Source of the DNA: an uncultured Alteromonadaceae bacterium
GTDB lineage: Bacteria > Pseudomonadota > Gammaproteobacteria > Enterobacterales > Alteromonadaceae
Direction: 5' to 3'
DNA: 64,000 bases
Assembly: GCA_947503265.1 (NCBI GenBank)
Contig: CANNDC010000017.1
Location: 1 to 64,000 of the forward strand
The notes under the pieces were generated by a model. It saw nothing but the letters and a program-made list of their open reading frames with translations, ran no database searches and was not told the DNA's origin. The position numbers were made by a program, and so were the translations under genes. Shown here piece after piece: positions 43,828-52,708 of the stretch (position 1 is its first letter; every line of letters starts with the position of its first letter).

Positions 43828-44655
43828 TTAGGCACTTTTTCTTAATTTCATCTCGTACTCTGCTGGAGATATATTCCCCAATTTGTAGTGTCGTCTGCAT
43901 TGATTATAAAACGGTTCGATATAGTCAATGATATCTGCGATGGCTTCTCGCCTTGTCTGATAACGACGATAGTTAACTCGCTCTGATTTCAAGCTTCGAA
44001 AGAAGCGTTCTGTCACCGCATTATCCAAGGAGTTTCCACGGCGGCTCATGCTTGACGTTAGACCGTGCTCTGCCAGGGAACGTTGAAATGCATCACAGGT
44101 ATATTGTACACCTTGGATGCCCTTCTAAGTGTCAGGTCGTCGCTTGTTGACTCCTAGCCGCAATGCTCTTGTCGTCAGTTCGCTATTGGGTTTATCTGAA
44201 AACGCCCAACTGACCACTTTACGTGAGCATAAATCCATGATGACAGCCAAGTATAGCCATCTCTATTGTGTGCGGATATAGGTAATATCTCCTGACCACA
44301 AGGTATTGACATGCTCAGGATTAAATTGTTTGTTCAGGTAATTCGGCGCAATAACAGATGCTTTGCCACCTGTCGGATAATGATGTTGCTTAGGTCGTTT
44401 AGCGACAAGCTTTAAGCGCTTCATTGATGTCCTGACTTTATGTATACCTAATTCAAATCCCATCGACTGTAGTTCAGTCAACATTCCGCGTTTACCGTAA
44501 GTCGCATCCATGTCGAAGTGAACTTGTTTCATGGCTGCTTCAAGCTTGACTTGTTCAGTATCAATCACTTTAGGCTTAACACGATAATAAAAGGTACTTG
44601 AAGCGATAGACAAGCATCGACAAATTTGTTGAACATGACTTCCGGCCTTCTTCAA
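43828..44655 (-). pseudogene. IS3-family transposase OrfB, interrupted
   Basis: In one frame it reads from TFYYR...TYGKRGM through the first DDE Asp (WSGDITYI), then TAG at 44260-44262, then WLYLAVIMDLCSRKVVSW, a second TAG at 44126-44128, then QGVQYTCDAFQ, MSRRGNSLDNAVTERFF with the DDE Glu region and the end SPAEYEMKL. The usual HSDQG before QYT is shortened, so the second catalytic Asp appears deleted. Two stops and this loss make it inactive. Confidence 0.88.
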
Positions 44656-44663
44656 TTTTACAG

Positions 44664-44966
44664 CTACTTGTTGCCGTTGTTCATTTCCACAGCGAAAAAG
44701 GCCGAGGCTTTTTTTAACAGTTGATTATCGCTTTTTAACTGTTTTACTTGCTTTTCTAGCTCTTGAATCCGCATTTGTTCTGGCGTCAATGCACTTGGCT
44801 TCGGCGTGATACCTTGTTGCTCTTTGCGATATTGCGTTACCCAGCGTCGAATGGATGATAGAGCAACGTCCATCGCTGCTGCGGCATCTTTATGTTTATA
44901 ACCGTGAACAATGACAAGTTCTGCGCATTCACGTTTAAATTCTGCTGATAATATTTTCTTAGGCAT
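44664..44966 (-). CDS. IS3-family OrfA (helix-turn-helix protein)
   Basis: A 100-residue protein with an N-terminal helix-turn-helix (SAEFKRECAELVIVHGYKHKDAAAAMDV, SSIRRWVTQY) and a leucine-zipper-like coiled coil (QELEKQVKQLKSDNQLLKKA). OrfA binds the inverted ends. It is intact here, but its partner OrfB is broken, so on its own it can only act in trans or as a repressor. Confidence 0.9.
   Translation of the reverse strand: MPKKILSAEFKRECAELVIVHGYKHKDAAAAMDVALSSIRRWVTQYRKEQQGITPKPSALTPEQMRIQELEKQVKQLKSDNQLLKKASAFFAVEMNNGNK
44709..44715 (-). promoter_or_regulatory. programmed -1 frameshift site of the IS3 element
   Basis: On the minus strand a run of seven A followed by G lies in the end of OrfA. 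The -1 frame after it is open into OrfB (KKSLGLFRCGNEQRQQ ...), as in active IS3 elements that make the OrfAB transposase by slippage. Confidence 0.75.
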
Positions 44967-45119
44967 TATGGCCTCGTTATTTAAAGTAATTTTACCTCTA
45001 ACGAAGTCTCTAGTTAAATTGTACCGTTACAGTTGAAACATGGTGAAGAAAAAGTGAATACTGCTTTGGGAAACGACAGAAAATGAGGCGCCCGCATATC
45101 GCGGACGCGATTTGTCTAC

Positions 45120-47105
45120 TTATTTTAGATGCCTTGCAAGAAATTCCTCTATACGTGTGAATACTTTTTCAATATTATCGCGATTTCTAAAGGGGTTGTG
45201 ACCTGTTTTATCAAGGGCAATAAACTGGAATTTCTTACCCGCTTCTTTCAATGCATCACGCATGATTCTTTGCTGCTTGAAAGGGACTATTGGGTCATTT
45301 TTACCGCCTATCAACAGAATTGGCACACTCACTTCATCTGCTCTCAAAGCCGGCGAATGAGACTCCAACAATGCTTTATCCTTTTCCGGATGACCATAAC
45401 TTTCGTATACTGCTTTTAATGCCCAAGGTACCTCTTCTAGCTTTTCCGCCGTATATTCTACTTGTATAGGTATATGAGAAACGCCGTTCATACTAATTGC
45501 ACAGCGATAAAGCCTATCTTGATTCAGCGATCCAATTAAAGCCGCATATCCTCCAAACGAGATACCCGCAATACAAACTTTACTTTTGTCGACTAGACCG
45601 GCTCGAATGGCATAGTTAACACCATCCTCAATGTCTTCACGCATCACCCCATCCCACTGTTTGTGCCCCGCCTCTTTAAACGCTTTTCCATAACCAGTAG
45701 AACCTCGGAAATTCGGTTGCATTACAACGTATCCGCGAGTAGCTAAGAACTGAGCAAAGTGATTGAAATAGGCATAAACTCGAGAATGCGGCCCACCATG
45801 TGGCAGCATCACCATGGGATATTTGGTGCCTGGTTGATAATCATTTGGCAACAGCAAATATGCTTGAATTTGCTGTCCATCTCTTGCCTTATATTTCACT
45901 TTCGCAGCGACGCCAAGATTATCTGGATTTAACGCTCGATGGGCAAAACTATAAAAAGTGACCAAGTTTTGACCACGTTGATAAAAATAAAAACTGCCTG
46001 AATCGTCTTGGCCATTAGTCCTGACAATGGCTAGGTCGGAATCTTTGTTCCATGATGAATAATTGAAGGAAGTCACCCCAATCTCAACTAATTGAGCCTC
46101 AATTTTTTCGTATTCTCGTTGGCGTTGTTTGTCTTCATATTTTGTACGAATAATATTGTCTTCTGCAACACGATGACCTATCACAGAATTGCCGTTACCT
46201 CTGGCCAAATTGAGGACGTCTTTATCTGGATAAGAAACATAAACGCTAGTTTTTCCGGCGCGATCACGCTTAAGGATTTCATGATATCCACTTACGTCGT
46301 TTTGCTTTCTAAACACAATGGAGCCATCTTCCAAGACACCTGCAAAATTGGTTAAATTATCTGTGGTTTGGTCTTCCTCATAATAGTCAAAACGTTCTTT
46401 TCGTTCCCAACTTCCATCCACATAGTCGTAAATCAAAATCGTCTTTGACGTATCAATCCAATCCAGCCGATACAAGGGATTACCTTGGGCGTCACTAAAA
46501 AATTGCACCGTATTTCGACTACCTTTAGTAATCAACTTAGATTTACCCGTTTTTACATTAGAACGAAGGATAGATGGACGATCACCATAACGTGCCACGA
46601 CTAAAATGTGGCCTTTGTCTTCAGGAAGGGTGTGAAATATTCTTGAAAGTGAATAGTTAAGACGTATTTGTCTTTTATCCGCCAAAAGTTTCTTATCGTT
46701 ACCACCATCTGGGTCAATGGCGATTAGGCGCTCGACATGGGGATGCGAGTAAAAATCGAAGTCAGGGTTCTCTTTGGCATCTTTTTCCATCTCCTTTTTG
46801 AACACAGGAATGGAAATATTAACAAGCAGTCTTTCTTCACTTGCCCAAGTTATCCAATTTGGGCGAACAAATTTACTGCCTGATTTGGCTATTTGTTTGC
46901 CTCCATCTTGCATGTCTTGGACAATGACAGTTCGTTCTCTATTTTCACTCCAAAGTGTCGCTAAATATCGCCCGTCAGGAGAAAATGCCATATCTCTTAA
47001 ATGGCTTTCGGTTTTAAAATCTTCCACCGTAAGTGATTTCGCGAACACAATCCCACTGTGCAAACACAACAGAAAAATGACGAAAGGAGTGATGAGTTTG
47101 GTCAT
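45120..47105 (-). CDS. S9-family prolyl-oligopeptidase-like peptidase
   Basis: A 661-residue secreted serine peptidase with signal peptide (cleavage after FAK or VFA, about residue 22). The first 380 residues are a WD/YWTD-like beta-propeller; the C-terminal 260 form an alpha/beta-hydrolase with the nucleophile in GISFGGYAAL (Ser 516), Asp in GGKNDPIVP and His in TGHNPF near the end. It likely clips small peptides in the periplasm, as acylaminoacyl peptidases or dipeptidyl peptidases do. A single-gene unit next to the IS element. Confidence 0.92.
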   Translation of the reverse strand: MTKLITPFVIFLLCLHSGIVFAKSLTVEDFKTESHLRDMAFSPDGRYLATLWSENRERTVIVQDMQDGGKQIAKSGSKFVRPNWITWASEERLLVNISIPVFKKEMEKDAKENPDFDFYSHPHVERLIAIDPDGGNDKKLLADKRQIRLNYSLSRIFHTLPEDKGHILVVARYGDRPSILRSNVKTGKSKLITKGSRNTVQFFSDAQGNPLYRLDWIDTSKTILIYDYVDGSWERKERFDYYEEDQTTDNLTNFAGVLEDGSIVFRKQNDVSGYHEILKRDRAGKTSVYVSYPDKDVLNLARGNGNSVIGHRVAEDNIIRTKYEDKQRQREYEKIEAQLVEIGVTSFNYSSWNKDSDLAIVRTNGQDDSGSFYFYQRGQNLVTFYSFAHRALNPDNLGVAAKVKYKARDGQQIQAYLLLPNDYQPGTKYPMVMLPHGGPHSRVYAYFNHFAQFLATRGYVVMQPNFRGSTGYGKAFKEAGHKQWDGVMREDIEDGVNYAIRAGLVDKSKVCIAGISFGGYAALIGSLNQDRLYRCAISMNGVSHIPIQVEYTAEKLEEVPWALKAVYESYGHPEKDKALLESHSPALRADEVSVPILLIGGKNDPIVPFKQQRIMRDALKEAGKKFQFIALDKTGHNPFRNRDNIEKVFTRIEEFLARHLK

Positions 47106-47205
47106 TTTTGTTTCATCCTTGATTAACTAGCAAGTTTCCACTGCCATACAGTACTAACAAATTATTCAGACAACATTAACATATTATCTTTATATTAGTA
47201 ATATC

Positions 47206-48060
47206 TTAACCACCCGAGTCGGATAAGGTCACTCTTTCCCCCGGCTGGCTAAAAAATGATTTCTTTGAGTCGATTAAGGTTTGTGGAATCTTAACCGGTA
47301 CATGCACACCAATGTGTTTTTCCGCATTGAGAGTGTTTTCAAGAATCGCATTACCTTGGGATGAGAGGAAGAACCAATAGGGTGGAAAAGCGGTGTGTGT
47401 TTTTCGTTTATGCCAATGTGAAAAGAAAGGTACGTAGTGCTTATTGTTCGGATCGGCATCACCAAGGTGCATTACGGTTAATTTATCCGCAATGGTGACT
47501 CGAAAAACCAAGTTTTCCACATCTGCTCGTCCAGGCCAGCCCGCATGCGGAATGCGAGCGGCTTCGATTAACAAACCATCATGGATAACCTGCTTAGGTT
47601 GATCTCCAAGTGCCAAATCAAAGCCATGAATTCGTTCTTGTACTGAATTTTCCATACGCAATGTGATTAATTCCTCAACGGCTTGTTGCGGCGCATATAA
47701 TTTCACATGAGGAAATTTGTGCAGATAATCAGCCACATCTTGTGCAGCAAAATGGTCACCATGGGCGTGACTAATTACAATGGCTGTAATTTCATTGTAT
47801 GGTGAAACGCCTTGTTTGATAGCATTTTCAATTTCTTCGGGAACCAATTGATAAATATTGAAGTGGCTATGAAAAAACGGATCAAAAAGCACTTTATTAT
47901 CGCCTGATTCTACCATCAAAGCAGCATTACCAAGATAAGTCACTTCGCCCTTGATGTGCGTTTTTACGTTTTCTACCTTGTGTTCGTGAGCATGAGTCAG
48001 GGTGGAAACCACCAAGGTTAAAATAAGAATTGAAATTGAAATTCTATTGCCAACATACAT
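47206..48060 (-). CDS. exported MBL-fold metallo-hydrolase (UlaG-like)
   Basis: A 284-residue protein with signal peptide (cleavage near residue 24, THA). The metallo-beta-lactamase motif is HAHGDH (98-103), preceded by the strand VLFDPFFHSHF; other metal ligands appear as HAGWPG and HLGDAD. The DPF-type wording groups it with the UlaG/YddR-like lactonases and phosphodiesterases rather than true beta-lactamases. Function unknown. It lies 100 bases upstream of the S9 peptidase gene on the same strand. Confidence 0.85.
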   Translation of the reverse strand: MYVGNRISISILILTLVVSTLTHAHEHKVENVKTHIKGEVTYLGNAALMVESGDNKVLFDPFFHSHFNIYQLVPEEIENAIKQGVSPYNEITAIVISHAHGDHFAAQDVADYLHKFPHVKLYAPQQAVEELITLRMENSVQERIHGFDLALGDQPKQVIHDGLLIEAARIPHAGWPGRADVENLVFRVTIADKLTVMHLGDADPNNKHYVPFFSHWHKRKTHTAFPPYWFFLSSQGNAILENTLNAEKHIGVHVPVKIPQTLIDSKKSFFSQPGERVTLSDSGG

Positions 48061-48405
48061 TTTTTATTTTGCTCCATAATCTGCGCGTTGCTCGTTGTTA
48101 ACGCTTGCCTGAAACTATCCTTTCATCATTTTACTATCAAGCTTTTCTCTTTTAGGAGAAACCGAAATGAGAACAAATCTACACAACAGAAATTCTATTT
48201 GAAACGACTATTAAGTCGAATAGCTCTCACTAAAAAGCCATAAAACTTTAGTTAAAGACCTAGATTAAGGCCATATTTTTTCTCATTTGGATATAAAACA
48301 TCCCAAAGTTAAACAAAAACTTAATTGATTATTTATTATACAATCTTGGCATGATAGATTTAACAATACTCAAGTCACTTTTAACGGATAAAAAGGGGTC
48401 TTAAG
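48061..48405. other. upstream region of PEP-CTERM gene
   Basis: A 345-base divergent spacer. At 48351-48360 TCTTGGCATG resembles a -24 element, but no GC occurs at the -12 position, so I do not call a sigma-54 promoter. No other feature is seen. Confidence 0.35.
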
Positions 48406-49191
48406 ATGTATAACCTTAAAAAATGTTTAGTAAAACTTTCTACAGTCTTATTACTATCAATTGCATCAATAGCCAACGCAACTGTGATCAGCACCGAAAT
48501 CATGGGTGGCGAATCAATTTGGCTGGCAGGTAGAACCGATTTAACCATCCCTGCAGCGGGAGTGCTTTGGCCGGGTGGTTTAGCAAGGCACCCCGTCACT
48601 CCTGAGCTAATCCAAGAAACCCTACCCGACAGTTTTGCGGTCACAGGTGGAGATGTAGTCAGAGTATTGGATCCTGCATCTGGCGGAATTAGCTTCTTCA
48701 ATGGTTTTGGCGGCACAATTTATGGTCCTGCAGGAAACGGTTTACCAGGTGACAGTACAATTAACGCATTTGGAGGAATTAGCGGCTATATTGGTACCCA
48801 AGGGGCGCTTGTGGGATTATTTCTAGATGATGCAATACCTGATGGAACAACTTTACCACCGCCTTCCCTTGATTTCTCAACTTCAGGAATTGGAATTGAG
48901 TTTTCCAACCTTTTACCCTCTTTAGGGCAGGTGTTTTATATTGGAGATGGAGTTACAGCTTCAAACGACTTTCAAACCTTTGTTGCACCAACAGGCGCAA
49001 CGCGATTTTTCCTTGGTGTCACTGACGGCTTCAACTTCATTGGTGATCCTGGTGCTTATGACGATAATGATGGTTCCTATAGAGTTACACTTGGTATTAA
49101 TGCCATACCGACAAACATTTCAGAACCAGCAGTATTAAGTCTATTAGGGCTTGGCCTAGTACTTGCCTTTAGGCGTTCGAAGAAAATCTAA
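48406..49191 (+). CDS. PEP-CTERM sorting-domain protein
   Basis: A 261-residue exported protein with signal peptide (cleavage after ANA, about residue 26), a Gly/Thr/Ser-rich beta body without Cys, and a C-terminal sorting signal at about 238-261: SEP, then a hydrophobic helix (AVLSLLGLGLVLAF) and the basic tail RRSKK. SEP takes the place of the usual PEP. Such proteins are anchored and released by an exosortase and are linked to extracellular polysaccharide and biofilm matrix. No exosortase is in the window, so it must lie elsewhere. It has its own terminator and precedes the sigma-factor operon. Confidence 0.85.
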   Translation: MYNLKKCLVKLSTVLLLSIASIANATVISTEIMGGESIWLAGRTDLTIPAAGVLWPGGLARHPVTPELIQETLPDSFAVTGGDVVRVLDPASGGISFFNGFGGTIYGPAGNGLPGDSTINAFGGISGYIGTQGALVGLFLDDAIPDGTTLPPPSLDFSTSGIGIEFSNLLPSLGQVFYIGDGVTASNDFQTFVAPTGATRFFLGVTDGFNFIGDPGAYDDNDGSYRVTLGINAIPTNISEPAVLSLLGLGLVLAFRRSKKI

Positions 49192-49213
49192 CTAGTTGAT
49201 TTGTCAATATTCG

Positions 49214-49243
49214 CAAAGGCCAAATTTTTTATCTGGCCTTTTT
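49214..49243 (+). terminator. Rho-independent terminator of PEP-CTERM gene
   Basis: AAAGGCCA pairs with TGGCCTTT over an 11-base loop, followed by T. It lies 23 bases past the PEP-CTERM stop and separates this gene from the sigma-factor operon. Confidence 0.8.
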
Positions 49244-49368
49244 GTCACAGCATAAGAACCTCCTATCAATTAGACTAGAAAAAATTCGCTTTCCAATTGC
49301 GTCTATTATTTACCTCCTGTAATTTATATTGATACTACGAATTTGCCGTATCCTCATTAAGGAGAGCA

Positions 49369-50130
49369 ATGCTAGGATTGGAACCAAGCGAAAAATTTCC
49401 GCTAAACCTTGTCGAAAGAATTTCGTCAGGTGACAAAACAGCCGAACAGGAATTGGTTGAAAAATATTGGCATAGTTTGTTTTTTATCGTTAACAGACAA
49501 GCTAAAAACCCCGATCTCGCTGCTGACATCACTCAAGACGCATTAATTACAGTAATAAACCATTCACGTGATGGAAAAATAGACAATCCTGATGCCATTG
49601 CCCAGTATATTCGGCAAGTAGGTATGAACATGTTGATTGCCCATTATAGAAAGGAAAATCGTCATAAAGTCGATTCCAGCGAGCAAATTGATGTTGAATT
49701 CCCAGATCTTTCTAGCGATATTCCAAAGGAATACGCTGGGATCCAGATGAAGAAGATAGTTATTCAGTTAATGGATGACTTGCCGACCGACAGAGATAAG
49801 GATATTTTGCTCCGCCATTTTGTTTACGACCAGTCAAAAAAAGATATCTGTAATGAATTAAATATCACCCAGGATCATTTTGATAAAGTATTGTATCGAA
49901 TTAGAGCCCGACTGAAACAGATCATTCAAGTCAAACTTGGAGTCGACCTGTCTAAATCCAGTATTTCCCAATTTCTGAGTTTGGCCTTAATTTTAAACTG
50001 CTTACTTATCAATGATATAGAAAATTCGGAAAATCTTGATACTGTTTTAGTGCGAGAAAACCCGTCTAAGCTGCACTTATATGTTATTGAAGTAAAAGAC
50101 GGACATGGCCGCCTTCCTGGGATGAAGTAG
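49369..50130 (+). CDS. ECF-type RNA polymerase sigma factor with C-terminal hydrophobic extension
   Basis: A 253-residue protein. Sigma region 2 lies at about 20-100 (LVEKYWHSLFFIVNRQAKNP, AADITQDALITVI) and region 4 at about 140-195 (LPTDRDKDILLRHFVYDQS, then KKDICNELNITQDHFDKVLYR). After region 4 is an extra 55 residues with a hydrophobic stretch (ISQFLSLALILNCLLIND), not normal for ECF sigma factors and possibly a membrane contact or anti-sigma-binding part. An AAGGAG ribosome site precedes the ATG. It is the first gene of the operon with anti-sigma, peroxidase and CHAT genes and probably drives its own promoter. Confidence 0.9.
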   Translation: MLGLEPSEKFPLNLVERISSGDKTAEQELVEKYWHSLFFIVNRQAKNPDLAADITQDALITVINHSRDGKIDNPDAIAQYIRQVGMNMLIAHYRKENRHKVDSSEQIDVEFPDLSSDIPKEYAGIQMKKIVIQLMDDLPTDRDKDILLRHFVYDQSKKDICNELNITQDHFDKVLYRIRARLKQIIQVKLGVDLSKSSISQFLSLALILNCLLINDIENSENLDTVLVRENPSKLHLYVIEVKDGHGRLPGMK

Positions 50131-50132
50131 AA

Positions 50133-50771
50133 ATGAATAAGGAATATATTGAGCAACATGAAATTGCACACCGTTATTTGGCGGGGTCTTTGTGTGCAGA
50201 AGAAATTGAACAATTTGAAGTTTACTTAATGGAGCATCCGCAGATGCTTGAGGAACTCGAATTAAACTCGATCATTAAGACTCATGCTTCTGCCTACAAG
50301 CCTAAAATAACAAGCACATCAAAATGGCGAAGTCTATTTACACAGCCACTATACGTAAGCTTTAGCACTGCGGTAGTTTCTTTGTTCTGTTTCGCCATGT
50401 TCCTTACGATTGCTGACATACATTTTTCCCCAACATCGACAAACCATGCAAAAACCTCCTTAATCTATTTGGAAACGCAAAGAAGCAGTTCACCACTGGG
50501 TTCTGCTACGGACATTAATATCAAAGAGGCAAATGAGCTCCTCGTTTTCTCCATGTCGGTTTCAGCTGAACCGAATCAGCAGTTTGACGTTTTTATAAAA
50601 TCCTCAAACGGTTCTATGGTGGCCACTCTCAATGGATCTGGCAACGAATATGGTGATTTGGTGGTGAGTATAGTGTCTGATCAATTGGCTACCGGAAGTT
50701 ATGAAGTGACTGCTATAGCAAAAGGTCAAACTGAAGCAGCATTCTCTTCAACAATTAGAGTCAAAAGATAA
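50133..50771 (+). CDS. single-pass anti-sigma factor
   Basis: A 212-residue membrane protein: cytoplasmic N-domain (1-65, AHRYLAGSLCAEEIEQFEVYL, a typical anti-sigma helical start without the zinc Cys/His set), one membrane helix at about 75-95 (SFSTAVVSLFCFAMFLTIAD) and a periplasmic beta domain (110-212) with LVVSIVSDQLATGSYEVTA, a common strand pair in such proteins. It starts two bases after the sigma factor's stop, so they are made together. It should hold the sigma factor at the membrane until an envelope signal arrives. Confidence 0.82.
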   Translation: MNKEYIEQHEIAHRYLAGSLCAEEIEQFEVYLMEHPQMLEELELNSIIKTHASAYKPKITSTSKWRSLFTQPLYVSFSTAVVSLFCFAMFLTIADIHFSPTSTNHAKTSLIYLETQRSSSPLGSATDINIKEANELLVFSMSVSAEPNQQFDVFIKSSNGSMVATLNGSGNEYGDLVVSIVSDQLATGSYEVTAIAKGQTEAAFSSTIRVKR

Positions 50772-50857
50772 CGAGAGCTTAAAATAACGTGCCAGAATGC
50801 ATTTTTGGCTCTAGACGCTAGCTGGACTGTACTTCTTTACGGGGTGTCACAATACCT

Positions 50858-52153
50858 ATGAGTGTTCGATACAAAAAATTAAAAAAGCTCTCTCGTTCAA
50901 TGTCTAGCAATGATGCAAAAAGTTCCAATATTGATGCGGGCCAAACGTATATTGGTCAAATGATTTCTCACGATATAGTGCCTCACGTCAATTCAAACTC
51001 CACTAGAATTTCGCCTACCTTAAATTTAGACAGTATCTATGGCGAGTTTGAAGACGAACACTATGCAAACTCTCCAAGTCAAATTCCACTATTAAATTCA
51101 GATGGTAGTTTTCGATTGGCAAAGATTGAAGGACATTCCGCAGATTTCTTCAGAATGTATGGTAGACCTTTAATTGTAGAGCCACGAAATGATGGCAATG
51201 TGATTATCTCGCAACTTCACGTATTTTGGATGCGCTTTCACAATCTGCTGTTAAACAAAGGCTATGTTGCTTCTGCATTGGAGGCTAAACACAAGGTAAT
51301 CAAACTTTTTCAAGCGGTTGTGGTTGAAGAGTTTGCCCGTCAAATAATGACGACGGCGGTTCATAGTGCTTACTTCGAAGATGACAATACTTTCCTTGAT
51401 CCTGCTGTTTTAAACTGGCAGCCCGACACTATTCCAGACTTTTTCCGGTTCGCATCGTTTCGTTTTGGTCATAGCATCGTTCGAAACGATTATATTTTTA
51501 GCGACAAAACTAGTTCAAGTTTGAGTCGTTTTATGAATGTTGAGAAGAATCTCACTAGCGAGTTAGTGATAGATTGGAAGTACTTCTTTGGTAGCTATGC
51601 TCAAAAAACTGAACAGCTAGATAGTCATATTGCAGAACAAATGGCTCGAATAAATCTAGGGGTCGGATCACAAACAGTTGATGTTCCTTTCCTTAATTTG
51701 TTGGCTGCCAAAATATCCGGACTAGAGAGCGGTGTCGGTCTACTAAAAAAAATATTGTCTCAAAGCAATGCCGAAGAACTTAAATTGCGATTTGATATTG
51801 GATTCTTGGAGTCATTCGATACCGCATCATTTGCCAAGCTTATTCGTAAAAACAAACTCAAAGTGAAACGTATTCCGCTTTGGCCCTATCTTTTACACGA
51901 AGCAAAAATAAAATCATTTGGAATGAAATTAGGACCTTTAGGCAGTATGCTAAATGCAGAAGTTTTATCCACTGCAATTCGGACAAGTTCAACAAGTATC
52001 TATACTCGTTACAATGGCTTCGATAGTGTTGAAGGCTATAAAGGAATGGGTGAACTGAGTGATAAATTATTACTAATGAAAGAGAATAACGAGGCTGGTG
52101 AGCATTTGCCCATCATGTCTATTCTGACCCAATTTCTATCAGAAAATGAATAG
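50858..52153 (+). CDS. animal-type heme peroxidase family protein
   Basis: A 431-residue protein with the animal heme peroxidase fold: distal His 38 in GQMISHDIVP, the family phrase SPTLNLDSIYG, HVFWMRFHNLLL, and proximal His 205 in FRFGHSIVR. These enzymes use H2O2 to oxidise halides or organic substrates, or work as fatty-acid dioxygenases. There is no signal peptide, and only 37 residues come before the distal His, so it is short at the N-terminus compared with relatives. It follows the anti-sigma gene by 86 bases on the same strand, with no terminator between. Confidence 0.85.
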   Translation: MSVRYKKLKKLSRSMSSNDAKSSNIDAGQTYIGQMISHDIVPHVNSNSTRISPTLNLDSIYGEFEDEHYANSPSQIPLLNSDGSFRLAKIEGHSADFFRMYGRPLIVEPRNDGNVIISQLHVFWMRFHNLLLNKGYVASALEAKHKVIKLFQAVVVEEFARQIMTTAVHSAYFEDDNTFLDPAVLNWQPDTIPDFFRFASFRFGHSIVRNDYIFSDKTSSSLSRFMNVEKNLTSELVIDWKYFFGSYAQKTEQLDSHIAEQMARINLGVGSQTVDVPFLNLLAAKISGLESGVGLLKKILSQSNAEELKLRFDIGFLESFDTASFAKLIRKNKLKVKRIPLWPYLLHEAKIKSFGMKLGPLGSMLNAEVLSTAIRTSSTSIYTRYNGFDSVEGYKGMGELSDKLLLMKENNEAGEHLPIMSILTQFLSENE

Positions 52154-52162
52154 GAAAATAGC

Positions 52163-52708
52163 ATGGCTGATAACCTAGAAATTTTGTGTAATATCGACTT
52201 CTGGACTGCCAGTCATGATGATCTACCGTCACCTATTCTCGATAAAAAAGTCGTACGAAGCCAAGCTGGATCATTAACAGAAGAACAATTAGCAAATGAA
52301 GAGCGTATGGTTTTGGGGTGGTTACCGGACATCTGCGAATCAAATTGTGACTATACGAGAGAAAAAGAAGAATATATGTGTTTCCTTGCCAATCGACTCT
52401 CAAGTGAAGGGTATATTTATCAAGAGGCGCTGGGTAAGCCTTGGTTCGGATTCTTAGTTCAGGTGATGGCAGGCTTAAAATTTGAAATGGTAGCTAGGAC
52501 AGAAGGTGGATGCTTTCTTCAAAATCAACAGAATATTGGTGAGATTATTGGCGGCTGGAAAATGTCCAGTTGGGAAGTGATACCTGACTCAGACACGCCA
52601 ACGGAAAAGGTATGGGATACTATTGTTTGGGAAAAAGATTTTATGGATTCTACGACTGAGATTGTGACCGCGCACTCTTGGAAACCATACACAGCCAATG
52701 CCGAATAG
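52163..52708 (+). CDS. unknown protein between peroxidase and CHAT protease
   Basis: A 181-residue soluble protein, acidic, Trp-rich, with two Cys in ICESNCDYT and GGCFLQN. No signal peptide and no family is recognised. It starts nine bases after the peroxidase stop, and its last codons overlap the CHAT gene's start by 11 bases, so it is tightly bound to both. It could be a partner or substrate of either; the tight spacing is the only clue. Confidence 0.7.
   Translation: MADNLEILCNIDFWTASHDDLPSPILDKKVVRSQAGSLTEEQLANEERMVLGWLPDICESNCDYTREKEEYMCFLANRLSSEGYIYQEALGKPWFGFLVQVMAGLKFEMVARTEGGCFLQNQQNIGEIIGGWKMSSWEVIPDSDTPTEKVWDTIVWEKDFMDSTTEIVTAHSWKPYTANAE

Larger units (their letters stand above)
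43798..45031 (-). mobile_element. decayed IS3-family insertion sequence
   Basis: A 1234-base element bounded by the short inverted ends TGTAACGGT (43798-43806 and, inverted, 45023-45031). It carries an intact OrfA and a broken OrfB. No target-site duplication is evident (flanks AAT and GTT), so it is old or rearranged. Confidence 0.85.

Noticed and set aside
48351..48366. sigma-54 promoter before PEP-CTERM gene
   Set aside because: TTGGCATG is a good -24 half, but no GC lies ten bases after the GG.
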